Positions 10,580-19,260 are shown, counted from the first letter of the stretch. The stretch is DNA of 54,136 nucleotides from Dehalococcoidia bacterium (GCA_003597995.1 QZJY01000007.1:1-54136); one strand, 5' to 3'. Notes: generated by a model not told the origin, from the sequence alone. A program made the numbers and translations.

Positions 10580-10641
10580 ATTACACTTACCACCCCCGCA
10601 TGTTTAGGTGATAATTATATCACACCCAAGCGTGATGCAAA

Positions 10642-10670
10642 TTGACAGCAAAAGGGGTCTGTGATAATCT
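10642..10670 (+). promoter_or_regulatory. Strong sigma-70 promoter of the NifU-domain gene
   Basis: TTGACA (10642-10647), exactly 17 bases, then TAATCT (10665-10670). The predicted start near 10677 leaves a leader of about 150 bases before the ATG at 10826. Confidence 0.65.
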
Positions 10671-10676
10671 CTCTAA

Positions 10677-10825
10677 ACAGGGTTTGGTTTATAAATACGA
10701 CAGAAGATAGCCAAAGGTGCACACATCCCGAAAACCTCGGGGATAGAAATCCGCAGGACTGTAGCCCCGGGCAGCGCAAAATATGTCACCCAAAAGTAAG
10801 CGAAATAAACTCAATAGGAGAGAAC
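10677..10825 (+). other. Long 5' leader of the NifU-domain gene, possible structured RNA
   Basis: The leader contains a hairpin CCCGA-AAACC-TCGGG at about 10728-10742 and further GC-rich complementary stretches (CCGCAGG, GCCCCGGGC) up to 10780. It does not match any riboswitch consensus that I know. Regulation by iron or cluster status would be an inference only. Confidence 0.35.
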
Positions 10826-11053
10826 ATGGATAATCTGAAGGATAAAGTAGAAGCCACCCTCAACAAAATCCGCCCGGCGCTTGTGGCCGACGGCGGCAAT
10901 GTGGAACTGGTCGACGTCAAGGACGGCGTGGTCAAGGTCAGGCTGGTCGGGCACTGCGCCGGCTGCCCCATGTCGCAGATGACCCTCAGAAACGGCATCG
11001 AGCGCACGCTCAAGCAGGAGATACCCGAGGTCAAGCAGGTCATCGCCGCTTAG
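10826..11053 (+). CDS. NifU C-terminal-domain iron-sulfur scaffold/carrier
   Basis: A 75-residue NifU-like domain with the cluster-binding motif CAGCPMS (CxxC) following DGVVKVRLVGH. Proteins of this kind (NfuA/NifU C-domain) carry Fe-S clusters to target enzymes. ATG 10826 has AGGAG five bases upstream and gives the typical NLKDKVEATLNKIRPALVADGG start; earlier in-frame starts would add an unrelated extension. It is monocistronic with its own promoter and terminator. Confidence 0.9.
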   Translation: MDNLKDKVEATLNKIRPALVADGGNVELVDVKDGVVKVRLVGHCAGCPMSQMTLRNGIERTLKQEIPEVKQVIAA

Positions 11054-11073
11054 TTTAAGTCGTCATTGCGAGC

Positions 11074-11476
11074 GTCCGCCTGAGGCGGACCGAAGCAATC
11101 TTTACCGAATAGCCTGACGGGAGCTTAAAGCTCCCGTCCTTTTTTGTTATTGGGAGCTCATTAAAATCTTCTCGCCCCGTCGTGGGAGAGATTGAGAGAG
11201 GGGGTAGTTCCCTCGTTGTCATGCCAAAGGCCCGCCGCAGGTCCGCCTATGGCAGAAAGCATCTGGTGGGGAGTCCCATTTCCCTCCCTTTTGTAAAGGG
11301 AGGTTAGGAGGGATTTAGCCTCGCGTCATTCCGGCGTCCCGCTATGGCGGGACTGAGAGGGATTTTCCCGAAGATGTTTATAACACAAAACTCCCTTTGC
11401 TAAATAGGGATTTTTTCCCGCCTAATGACAATCACCCCTTGCCACCCGCTAGAACACATGTGCTACTATATCACCC
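11074..11476. repeat. Intergenic cluster of dispersed palindromes and stem-loops
   Basis: The gap holds a palindrome GTCCGCCTGAGGCGGAC at 11074-11090 within a TTGCGAG...GAAGCAATC repeat, then stem-loop repeat fragments of the CCCTCCTTTT...GGAGG class to about 11420. Apart from the terminator at 11116 I see no gene. Confidence 0.6.
11116..11146 (+). terminator. Rho-independent terminator after the NifU-domain gene
   Basis: GACGGGAGC (11116-11124), loop TTAAA, GCTCCCGTC (11130-11138), then CTTTTTTG. About 60 bases downstream of the stop. Confidence 0.85.
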
Positions 11477-11838
11477 ATGAGAGAAAAATCGCGACCTAAA
11501 CGCACTTGTCCTGAGCATAGCCGAAGGAAGCGCGGTGGGCAGCCGGGCAACCAGAATGCCCGCACCCACGGCCGCTATTCCCGCGTAATCCCCCTCGCAC
11601 TCTTGAGGTGCTGAAGGCTGTGCGCGGGCTCGACCTTGACGGCCAGCGCCTTATTTTCGCGCAGCTTTTCAAGCATCTGGCCGGAATCAAGTATGCGTCC
11701 CGATTGGAATCCCATTCGTTCCGCGCCGTGCCTGAAAAAGTGGAAACGGATGCCCTTGAGGCCGATTTTAACCGCCAGTTCCATGCCTGGGCCAGGGAAC
11801 GAAACCTGCAAGACGAAGATTTCACGCTTGTCGAATAA
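11477..11838 (+). pseudogene. Degenerate small protein with GGQPGNQNARTHG(R)YS motif, frameshifted
   Basis: From ATG 11477 one frame reads MREKSRPKRTCPEHSRRKRG then GQPGNQNARTHGRYSRVIPL and stops near 11620. A second frame continues as LEVLKAVRGLDLDGQRLIF ... NLQDEDFTLVE to 11838. The GNQNARxHGxYS motif occurs at the N-terminus of phage terminase-small-subunit-like and related proteins. One frameshift near 11600 joins the two parts, so this looks like a broken gene. The CPEHSRR stretch comes from a dispersed repeat (TGTCCTGAGCATAGCCGAAG) that is translated in many genomes. Confidence 0.5.
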
Positions 11839-11969
11839 AAAACCATTCAAGGCTGAAAAAGAAACGAATCGTCGTTTCCAGCGCTCGAAGTCCAGGCGTC
11901 ACTGATGGCTAAATTTTGAATCTTCGTTTCCCGAAAGTGCGACCCTCCGAAAAACGAATACGAATCGCC

Positions 11970-12412
11970 GTAACCCGGTCTCCTCGCCCCCTTGAGGGAG
12001 AGGACTAAGGTGAGGGTGAGGCCAGTGTTCTAAACTTTACCCCTCACTCTCATCTCTCACCCAGGGGGCGAGAAGACAGGAACGGGATTGCCACGCTCGT
12101 TACTCGCTCGCAATGACACGAAGGAAAATCCCCCTTTCATCCCTCTTTCGCCAAAGGGGGAGGGGACATTCGCAATGACAGGACAATTATGAGGCGACTG
12201 GATTCCGGCTTTCGCCGGAATGACAACCGGGGCGGACGGGGTTGAAACCCGCTCCTACAAACGACAAATGGACAAAAGACATCGCGCACGACGCGCATTA
12301 ATTACCGAATAATTGACGCGCATGGCTGCGTGCAGGGGAACAGAGCGGGAAAACCCTCTCAGTCCCGACAGATCGGGACAGTCTCCCTTTCTCCAAAGGG
12401 AGAGCGGCCGGG
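11970..12412. repeat. Cluster of dispersed stem-loop repeats
   Basis: Several units of the AGGGAGAGGACTAAGGTGAG and CTCACTCTCATCTCTCACCC kind, plus CCCTCTTTCGCCAAAGGGGGAGG and CTCTTTCTCC-type fragments, fill the gap between the pseudogene and lysC. No gene or RNA is evident. Confidence 0.6.
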
Positions 12413-12418
12413 AACAGG

Positions 12419-13633
12419 CTATTCTTTTTCCAGCTCGAAGGCCTTGTGCAAGGCCTTTACCGCTTCCTTCACCTTGTTTTCGTCAATAATGACTGTGATT
12501 CTGATTTCTGAAGTGGTGATAAGCTGGATATTTATGCCCGCGGCGGAGAGTGTGCTGAACATGGTGGCGGCATAGCCCGGCGTGTTCTGCATGCCGCTGC
12601 CGATAATGCTCACCTTGCCCAGTTTGGTATCAACGACACACTCGCGCGCGCCGATGGACTCGGCAATAGGCTTGACCACCGCCAGCGCCTTCTCTGCATC
12701 GCCCTTAGTCACAGTAAAGGTGAGGTCGGTGATATGCTTGATGCTGGCGTTCTGGACGATGGTGTCCACGCTGACACCGGCTTTGGACAGCGGCCCGAAA
12801 ATGGCGGCGGCGATGCCCGGCCTGTCCGGTACCCCAACAACCGTTATCTTGGCCACATCCATATCATGAGTGATGGCGGTGACCTTGTTGCGTATTTCCA
12901 TATGCCCTCCATGAATGAGAGTTCCCGCGTGGTCGTTGAAGCTGGAAGCCACCAGGATGGGGATGTTGTAAATCTGCCCCAGCTCCACGGCGCGCGGGTG
13001 CATTACCTTGCTGCCGTAGGTGGCCAGCTCCAGCATCTCGTCGTAGCTTATCTCTTTGAGCTTGGTGGCCTCGGGCACGGCGCGGGGGTCGGCGGTGTAG
13101 ATGCCTTCGACGTCGGTATAACGCTCGCAGACTATGGCTCCTAAGCTCGCCGCCAGCGCCACCGCCGTGGTGTCGGAGCCGCCGCGTCCCAGCGTGGTGA
13201 CGTCGCTGTCCTTGGTGATGCCCTGGAATCCTGCCACGATGACGACGCAGCCTTTCTTGACCTCCTGCACGATGCGGCCGGGTTCGATGTTGAGGATGCG
13301 CGCCCGGCTGTGGTTGGCGTCGGTCTGTATGCCGGCCTGCGCGCCGGAAAGGCTGATGGCTTCGTAGCCCATGCTCTTCAGCGCCATCGCCAGGAGCGTG
13401 CTGGCCACTATCTCACCGGTGGAGAGCAGCACGTCCAGCTCGCGCGCGCTGGGCTTGTCGCTTACCTGATAGGCCAGCTTAATGAGGTCATCCGTCGTGT
13501 CGCCCATAGCGGAAACCACCACGACAACATCGTTGCCTGACTGCTTGGTGGCAATGATGCGCCGCGCCACGTTGCGTATGCGTTCCGCATCGCCTACCGA
13601 GGTGCCGCCGTATTTCTGGACTATAAGAGGCAT
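12419..13633 (-). CDS. lysC: Aspartate kinase
   Basis: The 404-residue protein is a monofunctional aspartokinase. The N-terminal kinase domain has the KYGGTSVGD motif (residues 7-15) and [18 protein letters not shown]. The C-terminus has two ACT domains ([28 protein letters not shown] and [29 protein letters not shown]) for feedback control by lysine and/or threonine. It phosphorylates aspartate, the first step to lysine, methionine and threonine. It lies downstream of apgM and a zinc-ribbon gene on the same strand, but 240 bases and a promoter separate them. Length is normal. Confidence 0.96.
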   Translation of the reverse strand: MPLIVQKYGGTSVGDAERIRNVARRIIATKQSGNDVVVVVSAMGDTTDDLIKLAYQVSDKPSARELDVLLSTGEIVASTLLAMALKSMGYEAISLSGAQAGIQTDANHSRARILNIEPGRIVQEVKKGCVVIVAGFQGITKDSDVTTLGRGGSDTTAVALAASLGAIVCERYTDVEGIYTADPRAVPEATKLKEISYDEMLELATYGSKVMHPRAVELGQIYNIPILVASSFNDHAGTLIHGGHMEIRNKVTAITHDMDVAKITVVGVPDRPGIAAAIFGPLSKAGVSVDTIVQNASIKHITDLTFTVTKGDAEKALAVVKPIAESIGARECVVDTKLGKVSIIGSGMQNTPGYAATMFSTLSAAGINIQLITTSEIRITVIIDENKVKEAVKALHKAFELEKE

Positions 13634-13745
13634 GTTTCAGTCAGTTCCAGAGTGTTACTCTCTACCCCGGTAAATGGCCATAACCTATCCCGGGCTACCA
13701 GGCGTTTGATGTTCACACTAACCATTTTAAATTTGTAGATGGTTT

Positions 13746-13775
13746 ATTATAGCAAAAATCGGCCAATCATTTGAA
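13746..13775 (-). promoter_or_regulatory. Promoter of lysC
   Basis: On the minus strand TTCAAA (13775-13770), 18 bases, TATAAT (13751-13746) with a TGC just before it (extended -10-like). It lies 113 bases upstream of the lysC ATG. Confidence 0.6.
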
Positions 13776-13808
13776 TGCATGTTCTCGATTGTTCTTTTTG
13801 GGCATATC

Positions 13809-13836
13809 GTAGGGGCACAGCATGCTGTGCCCCTAC
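13809..13836. repeat. Perfect 28-bp REP-type palindrome (intergenic)
   Basis: Two 14-base arms, GTAGGGGCACAGCA and its exact complement, abut without a loop between the zinc-ribbon gene and lysC. Same family as the palindromes inside both RAYT genes. Confidence 0.92.
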
Positions 13837-13874
13837 CTATGGGAGGCGGATTAGCTCCAACTAAAAGAGGATAA

Positions 13875-14081
13875 TTAGCCCCGCCCCCTCAAACGGTCCC
13901 ACCAGGAGGGTTTGCCGTGGGCGCCGTAGCTGGGGGTGGGGAAGCTCTGCTCGCAGCGGTTGCAGCGCCAGGTCTTATACATCTTGTTGTAAGAAAGGTT
14001 GGGGCTGCCGCATCTGGGGCAGAGGGCCGTTCCGCGCGGCTCTTTGCGCTGGCGGCTGTACTCGTCTTCACGCCGGGGCAT
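13875..14081 (-). CDS. Small zinc-ribbon protein
   Basis: A 68-residue basic protein with two CxxC knuckles, CPRCGSPNLSYNKMYKTWRC and NRC, forming a single zinc ribbon. The C-terminus is aromatic and basic (KPSWWDRLRGRG). It starts two bases after the apgM stop and is surely cotranscribed with it. The function is unknown; nucleic-acid or protein binding would be typical for such ribbons. Confidence 0.72.
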   Translation of the reverse strand: MPRREDEYSRQRKEPRGTALCPRCGSPNLSYNKMYKTWRCNRCEQSFPTPSYGAHGKPSWWDRLRGRG

Positions 14082-14083
14082 TT

Positions 14084-15274
14084 TTACGGCCTCCCGGTAA
14101 AGCGGCTCATGACATTATGCCCGAGGGGAACCAATACGCCAGTTTTTTGCGCCTCGGATTCAGTGAAACGAACGGCATCATCCGCCTCGAAACCGGGCCC
14201 CCACATAAGGAAAGGCACCGGCTCGGCCACGTGGGTGCGCGCGGGCACAGGAGTGGGGTGGTCCGGCAAAACGAGGATGCGCAGGCTGTCCTGTCTGTAA
14301 GAGCGTAGCCTGCTCACGATCTCAGCATCGATTTTCTGGATAGCCTCGATTTTTTCTGCGGCATCGCCGGCGTGTCCGGCCTCGTCCGGCGCTTCGACGT
14401 GAACCACCACCAGGTCGTGCTTGGCAAGCGCCTTCAGCGCGCCTTCGGCCTGTCCGGCGAAATTGTTTTTCGTGTTGTCGGTAACGCCTTTGATATTCAG
14501 GATAGTCATGCCGGTCATCTTGCCCAGGCCCTTCAGCAGGTCGACGCCTGAAGTGATGGCGGCTTTGAGCCCGTAAGCCTTCTTGAAGGAGGGTGTTTTG
14601 GGGACGGGGCCGCTGCCCCAGAAGAGCCATATCGAGGTGGACGGTATCTGCCCGCGCGAAGCGCGGTGATAGTTCACCGGGTGATGCTTGAGCACCTCCT
14701 GCGAATCGGCCATGAGCTTGTTGAGGAAACGGCTGCCGCGCCCCTTGGGAAGGTATTCCACTACTGGCTTGTCGGGGATATCGTGGGGCGGGGTGCAGAC
14801 GGCTTTTATAGTATCCGTGTGTCCTTTGAGTTTGAGGAGGTGGCGATAGCCGACGCCCGGGAAAAACTCTACCTCGTCGCTGCCCAGCTTCTCGTTTAAT
14901 GTTTCTATAAATTCGCGCGCCTCTTCGCTCTCGATATGGCCGGCGCAGTAACTCCACATGCGCCCGCCCTTGGTGGCCACCAGGTTGCAGCGGAAGACCG
15001 TTTCGCCGCGGCTCACCGGAACGCCCATGCTGATGGCCTCGATGGCGGCGCGGCCTCGGTAGTAAACTGCGGGGTCGTAGCCCAGCAGCGACATGCAGGC
15101 TACCGCGCTGGAGGGCTCCATGCCAGGCGGCACGTTGTTGGTCAGGCCGAGGGTGCCTTCGCGGGCCAGCGCGTCCAGGTTGGGGGTGCGCGCTAACTCG
15201 AGTGTGGTTTTATTGCCCCTATCTTTGATGGGCCAGCCGGCGGCCCCGTCGATTATCAAAACGCAGTATTTCAT
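14084..15274 (-). CDS. apgM: Archaeal-type cofactor-independent phosphoglycerate mutase (or related proposed homoserine kinase)
   Basis: The 396-residue alkaline-phosphatase-superfamily protein has the family N-terminus VLIIDGAAGWPIKDRGNKTTLELARTPNLD, the metal/catalytic serine region EPSSAVACMSLLGYDP, and the C-terminal metal ligands in [16 protein letters not shown] and VLPDHPTPVPARTH. ApgM interconverts 3- and 2-phosphoglycerate. A sister family (TIGR02535) has been proposed to be a homoserine kinase from gene context. lysC, the next pathway gene downstream on this strand, leaves that alternative open. Start ATG 15274. Confidence 0.85.
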   Translation of the reverse strand: MKYCVLIIDGAAGWPIKDRGNKTTLELARTPNLDALAREGTLGLTNNVPPGMEPSSAVACMSLLGYDPAVYYRGRAAIEAISMGVPVSRGETVFRCNLVATKGGRMWSYCAGHIESEEAREFIETLNEKLGSDEVEFFPGVGYRHLLKLKGHTDTIKAVCTPPHDIPDKPVVEYLPKGRGSRFLNKLMADSQEVLKHHPVNYHRASRGQIPSTSIWLFWGSGPVPKTPSFKKAYGLKAAITSGVDLLKGLGKMTGMTILNIKGVTDNTKNNFAGQAEGALKALAKHDLVVVHVEAPDEAGHAGDAAEKIEAIQKIDAEIVSRLRSYRQDSLRILVLPDHPTPVPARTHVAEPVPFLMWGPGFEADDAVRFTESEAQKTGVLVPLGHNVMSRFTGRP

Positions 15275-15307
15275 ATCACTGACCTTCCATAATTATCCAG
15301 CCACGAG

Positions 15308-15336
15308 TTGCCCCGTGAACTGAAAGCACCTATAAT
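15308..15336 (+). promoter_or_regulatory. Promoter of tRNA-Pro
   Basis: TTGCCC (15308-15313), 17 bases, TATAAT (15331-15336), ending nine bases before the mature tRNA 5' end. Confidence 0.75.
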
Positions 15337-15345
15337 ATCACTTTG

Positions 15346-15424
15346 CGGGGCGTAGCGCAGTTTGGTTTAGCGCGCAGCGTTCGGGACGCTGAGGTCGGTG
15401 GTTCAAATCCACTCGCCCCGACCA
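15346..15424 (+). tRNA. tRNA-Pro (anticodon CGG), CCA encoded
   Basis: The acceptor stem CGGGGCG pairs with CGCCCCG at 15414-15420. The anticodon arm CAGCG-TTCGGGA-CGCTG gives anticodon CGG (codon CCG). The T arm contains GGTTCAAATCC, and ACCA at 15421-15424 supplies discriminator and CCA. All four arms fold by eye. It stands alone between apgM and mazG. Confidence 0.95.
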
Positions 15425-15429
15425 GTTAA

Positions 15430-16347
15430 CTAACCTTTTTTCCCCTTCTTTAACTGCTTCTGGAACTCCTCGATTGTCATTGAGCCCTCAGTATCAGCCA
15501 GAGCCTTAAGCCCCTCGCGGATATCTTCTTCATCTTCGCGCTTCTCTAGTTCCGCCTCGAAATCCTCTTTAGCAACCTTCATCTTGGCCTCATCCCACAG
15601 CTTGTTCTGTTGATCCAGCGTCATTTTCGATAAGTCCAGCTTGCGCTCGCGGCAGAGCCTTTCCATGTGCGCGAAGCGGCGGTAAAACTTGTGATTGGCC
15701 TGGCGCAGCGAAGATTCCAAGTCGATGCCTTGCCTGCGCGCGTAGTTCGCCAGCGTGAAGAGGATATCGCCGAACTCGTCGGACTTGCCTTCTCGAGTAT
15801 CCTCGCGTTTGAATTCGCCAATCTCCTCTGAGAGCTTATCCAGCACGCCTTCGTCGCTGGGCCAATCGAAGCCCACGCGCGCCACGCGGTCCTGCACCGA
15901 CTGGCTGTAAGCCAGCGAGGGAAGGGCTTTCGGCACGCCGTCCAGCATTCCGGCGTCCTCCTGGCGCTCTTTTTTCTTGAGCTCCTCCCAGTGCACCAGC
16001 ACCTCGTCGGCATCTTTTGCACTGGTAGAGCCAAAAACGTGCGGGTGGCGGTAAAGCAGTTTTTTGCTGATGCCCTCCACCACGTTGCCCATGTCGAACT
16101 CGCCGGCCTCTCGGGCTACCTGGGAGTGCAAAACTATCTGGAGCAGCAGGTCGCCCAGCTCGGCGCACAGCTTTTCAGCGTTGGGTTCGTCCAGCGCCTC
16201 CAGCACCTCGTAGCTTTCCTCCAGCAGGTGCTCGCGCAGCGAGGCATGGGTCTGCTTTTTATCCCAGGGGCAGCCCTGCGGGCCTCTGAGGTGGGCAATT
16301 ATCTCGACCAGACTGTCGAAACGCTTAAGGTCTTTGGGGATTTCCAT
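15430..16347 (-). CDS. mazG: MazG nucleoside triphosphate pyrophosphohydrolase
   Basis: The 305-residue protein has two MazG domains, the first with WDKKQTHASLREHLLEESYEVLEALD and ELGDLLLQIVLHSQ, the second with EEIGEFKRE and DEFGDILFTLANYARRQGIDLE. The glutamate/aspartate clusters bind Mg2+. The enzyme hydrolyses NTPs to NMP and pyrophosphate, a house-cleaning role. A charged C-terminal tail of about 40 residues (EKREDEEDIREGLKALAD) extends past the usual length. A GAGGAG site precedes ATG 16347. Confidence 0.94.
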   Translation of the reverse strand: MEIPKDLKRFDSLVEIIAHLRGPQGCPWDKKQTHASLREHLLEESYEVLEALDEPNAEKLCAELGDLLLQIVLHSQVAREAGEFDMGNVVEGISKKLLYRHPHVFGSTSAKDADEVLVHWEELKKKERQEDAGMLDGVPKALPSLAYSQSVQDRVARVGFDWPSDEGVLDKLSEEIGEFKREDTREGKSDEFGDILFTLANYARRQGIDLESSLRQANHKFYRRFAHMERLCRERKLDLSKMTLDQQNKLWDEAKMKVAKEDFEAELEKREDEEDIREGLKALADTEGSMTIEEFQKQLKKGKKG

Positions 16348-16451
16348 GCCGTCTCCTCATATATTCACGATTATACATTCAAGTTATCATAAGGGGCAAT
16401 TTAGAATGCTCATTGTTGATGTCATTGTCGGGCTCGACCCGACAATTCAGG

Positions 16452-16600
16452 AATCTTCTCCCCTTAACAAGGGGAGATAAGAGAGGGATTTGAGATGATG
16501 GGAATCGAGAAAAATCCCTCCTAGCCTCCCTTTTCCAAAGGGAGGGATAAGCAGGTTGTCAGACTATTCGATAAAGATTGCTTCGCCCCGATGTTATCGG
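16452..16600. repeat. Dispersed stem-loop repeat copy
   Basis: CTCCCCTTAACAAGGGGAG at about 16458-16476 and CCTCCCTTTTCCAAAGGGAGG at about 16525-16545 flank a spacer, followed by a GATTGCTTCG...TCGCAACGAC fragment. It matches the 3398-3502 copy in order. The gap 16348-16675 holds nothing else that I can support. Confidence 0.7.
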
Positions 16601-16675
16601 GGCTCGCAACGACGATTGACTGTCTTGACGCCTGCCCTTGTGGCTGTTACTCTATAAACACGGAGGGTGATGCGC

Positions 16676-17488
16676 ATGGGATTTTTCTCAGAGCTCGATG
16701 AAGCCGTCAAAAAGAATCACAGCCTCCTGTGCGTGGGGCTGGACCCCGACCCCACCCTCATGCCCCCCGGCGTGAGCATCCTCGATTTTAACAAAGCCAT
16801 CATCGACGCGACATCGAACCTCGTTTGCGCCTACAAGCCCAACCTCGCCTTTTACGAGGCGGAGGGAGCGAGAGGCTGGGACACCCTCAAGCAAACGGTG
16901 GACTATATACCCAAAGGCATCCTGGTCATCGCCGACGCCAAACGCGGCGACATCGGCAACACGGCTAAAGCCTACGCTAAAGCCATCTTCGAGGAGCTTG
17001 GAGCGGGCGGTGTGACTATCAATCCCTACCTCGGCTTCGATTCTGTCGAGCCTTTCTTGAATTACAAAGATAAAGGCGTTTTTATCCTGTGCCGCACCTC
17101 CAACGCGGGCGCCGCCGACTTCCAGAGCCTTAAGGTCGTAGCGGAAGGAAAAGCGATGCCCCTGTACCAGGCCGTGGCTAAAAAAGCCAGCGAGTGGAAT
17201 AAGGCCAACAACATCGGGCTGGTGGTAGGCGCTACGTCTCCTGACGAACTCAAACTGCTCAGGCAGGCCTATCCCGAAATGCCCTTCCTCATCCCCGGGG
17301 TGGGGGCGCAGGGGGGCGACTTGAAACTCGCGGTACAGTACGGCATAGACAAGCGCGGCGCGGGCATCATCATCAATTCCTCAAGGCAAATCCTCTACGC
17401 CTCACGAGGAAAAGACTTCGCCGAAACCGCCCGCAAGGCAGCCCTCAATCTGCGCGACGAAATCAACCTCTACCGCTCCGCCTCATAA
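16676..17488 (+). CDS. pyrF: Orotidine 5'-phosphate decarboxylase, type 2
   Basis: The 270-residue protein matches the longer PyrF subfamily (TIGR02127): LCVGLDPDP near the start and the catalytic DAKRGDIGNTAKAYA with the essential lysine between two aspartates. PyrF makes UMP from OMP, the last step of de novo pyrimidine synthesis. I choose ATG 16676 because GGAGGG sits at 16662-16667; the GTG at 16667 would overlap that site. It starts a four-gene run with DUF951, a ferredoxin and dinB, separated by only 2 to 12 bases. Confidence 0.95.
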   Translation: MGFFSELDEAVKKNHSLLCVGLDPDPTLMPPGVSILDFNKAIIDATSNLVCAYKPNLAFYEAEGARGWDTLKQTVDYIPKGILVIADAKRGDIGNTAKAYAKAIFEELGAGGVTINPYLGFDSVEPFLNYKDKGVFILCRTSNAGAADFQSLKVVAEGKAMPLYQAVAKKASEWNKANNIGLVVGATSPDELKLLRQAYPEMPFLIPGVGAQGGDLKLAVQYGIDKRGAGIIINSSRQILYASRGKDFAETARKAALNLRDEINLYRSAS

Positions 17489-17500
17489 CGGGAGTCCGCC

Positions 17501-17692
17501 ATGGTCGTCGATTTCAAAATGAACGACATCGTGCGCCTCAGGAAGGTCCACCCGTGCGGGGGCTTCGAGTGGCAGGTGACGCGGCTCGGTGCCGACATCG
17601 GCCTCAAGTGCAAAGACTGCGGACGCTACATGCTGATGCCCCGTTCCGAACTCGAACGCCGCATGAAGGGTCACCCGCGCCGGGAGGAATAG
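17501..17692 (+). CDS. DUF951 family small protein
   Basis: A 63-residue protein with the DUF951 pattern: FKMNDIVRLRKVHPCGGFEWQV and GADIGLKCKDCGRYMLMPRSELER. Three cysteines (one in HPCG, two in CKDCG) suggest a small OB-like or zinc-binding fold. The family is common in Firmicutes and Chloroflexota and is of unknown function. Twelve bases after pyrF, so likely cotranscribed. Confidence 0.88.
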   Translation: MVVDFKMNDIVRLRKVHPCGGFEWQVTRLGADIGLKCKDCGRYMLMPRSELERRMKGHPRREE

Positions 17693-17695
17693 CCC

Positions 17696-17908
17696 ATGCC
17701 CTCCAAGGTGGCCCTCGTCATTTACGACAAATGCCGACCTGAGCTGTGTCCCGAAGGCATATGCCAGGCGGCGTTGGTATGCAAGCGCAAGATTTTGACG
17801 CAGGAAAAGCCCTACGAGATGCCGGTACCCAGCCCCTCCGTCTGCGCCTCCTGCTCCGACTGCGTGCGCGCCTGCCCGCAAAAGGCCATTAAAATAGTGG
17901 TGACATAA
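17696..17908 (+). CDS. Ferredoxin-like 4Fe-4S protein
   Basis: A 70-residue protein with one complete 4Fe-4S motif near its C-terminus (CASCSDCVRACP, CxxCxxCxxxCP). Its N-terminus has spaced cysteines (CRPELCPEGICQAALVC) that may bind a second, less regular cluster. It resembles the small ferredoxins found ahead of ABCE1-type or redox genes, but the partner is unknown. It lies four bases after DUF951 and one base before dinB. Confidence 0.78.
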   Translation: MPSKVALVIYDKCRPELCPEGICQAALVCKRKILTQEKPYEMPVPSPSVCASCSDCVRACPQKAIKIVVT

Positions 17909-17909
17909 C

Positions 17910-19133
17910 ATGGCTACACGTCGCATCATGCACGTGGACCTGGACGCCTTCTTCGTTTCGGTGGAGCAGGTGGACCACCCGGAACTGCGGGGCAAGCCGG
18001 TCGTGGTGGGTGGCCGTCCCGACACACGCGGGGTAGTGGCCGCCGCATCCTATGAAGCGCGCGCTTTCGGTGTGCATTCGGCCATGCCGCTGAGGACGGC
18101 CGCCCGATTATGCCCGCAGTGCATCTTCGTCGAGGGCAATTTCAGTAAATATGCCGAGACCTCGCGCAAATTCATGGACATACTGGCCGATTTCACGCCG
18201 TTCCTGGAGCCGATGGGGCTGGACGAGGCTTACATGGACGTCACCGGCTTCGAGTCGCTCCACGGCACTATTCGCGATATGGCAACCGCCCTTAAAAAGC
18301 GCGTCAGGGACGAGCTGGGCATCAACGTATCCGTCGGCATCGCCAACTCCAGGGTGGTGGCCAAAATCGCCTCCGACGCCTCCAAGCCCGATGGATTGAT
18401 AGAGGTGCCTCCCGGCGGTGAGGCTGCCTTCATGGCGCCCCTGCCTATCCGCCAGATGCCCGGCATCGGCGAGAAGACCGAGCCCGTGTTGAAACGGCTG
18501 GGAATAGACACCATCGGCAAGCTGGCGCACGCGCCGGCCGAGGGCCTGAAAAAGCTGCTGGGGAGCCACGGCGAGCACCTGCATAATATGGCGCTGGGGC
18601 TGGACGACAGCCCGGTGGTCGGCCGCGGCGAGGCCAAGTCCATGAGCCGCGAGACCACCTTTGCCGAAGACTTGCGCGACCGGGCCGTGCTGGAGGCCAC
18701 GCTGCGCTACCTGGCGGAGCGGGTGGGGCGGAAGCTGCGCCAGAGCGGCAAGCTGGCTAAATGCGTCACCATGAAACTGCGTTACGCCGACTTTGCCACT
18801 ATTACGCGGAACCGCACGCTGCCGCAGGCGACGGATGCCGACGGGGTCATCTTCGAGGCTGGGTTGAAACTGCTGCATACGGCGCTGATTAAAGAAAAAC
18901 GCGCGGTGCGGCTCATCGGCATAGGCGTGACCGGGTTTACCGAGGCGGGGCAGCAGCTCAGCCTGCTGGATAACTCGACGCTGAGGATGGCCAAGCTGGA
19001 TAAAGCGGTGGACCGCATACGCGAAAAGTACGGCTTCGGGGCCATACAGACCGGGCGCACCATGAAGCTGCGGGAGCTGTTCGAGGAGAACGAGCGCGGC
19101 TACAGCCTGCATACGCCGGGGCTGTCGAGGTAA
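17910..19133 (+). CDS. dinB: DNA polymerase IV (Y family)
   Basis: The 407-residue protein has the Y-family catalytic residues D10 (HVDLDAFF) and D105-E106 (GLDEAYMD), with F15 as likely steric gate. The helix-hairpin-helix thumb reads LPIRQMPGIGEKTEPVLKRLGI and a C-terminal little-finger domain follows. It performs translesion synthesis. No beta-clamp motif is obvious at the very end (SLHTPGLSR), although QQLSLLDN at about residue 350 fits a QLxLF-type clamp peptide. It is last in the pyrF-DUF951-ferredoxin run. Confidence 0.95.
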   Translation: MATRRIMHVDLDAFFVSVEQVDHPELRGKPVVVGGRPDTRGVVAAASYEARAFGVHSAMPLRTAARLCPQCIFVEGNFSKYAETSRKFMDILADFTPFLEPMGLDEAYMDVTGFESLHGTIRDMATALKKRVRDELGINVSVGIANSRVVAKIASDASKPDGLIEVPPGGEAAFMAPLPIRQMPGIGEKTEPVLKRLGIDTIGKLAHAPAEGLKKLLGSHGEHLHNMALGLDDSPVVGRGEAKSMSRETTFAEDLRDRAVLEATLRYLAERVGRKLRQSGKLAKCVTMKLRYADFATITRNRTLPQATDADGVIFEAGLKLLHTALIKEKRAVRLIGIGVTGFTEAGQQLSLLDNSTLRMAKLDKAVDRIREKYGFGAIQTGRTMKLRELFEENERGYSLHTPGLSR

Positions 19134-19212
19134 TCCTCTCGTCGTTGCGAGACTTTGATAACATGGGGGTGGAACATGATAGAGATTCTTATTGGCAGGA
19201 GCCTATCGATTT

Positions 19213-19260
19213 GCCTTAAGAATCCCTCTCTTATCTCCCCTTTCCAAGGGGAGAGGTTTT
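19213..19260. repeat. Dispersed stem-loop repeat copy
   Basis: AATCCCTCTCTTATCTCCCC then TTTCCAAGGGGAG, the reverse orientation of the 3398 copy, in the short gap between dinB and the PAS gene. Confidence 0.7.
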
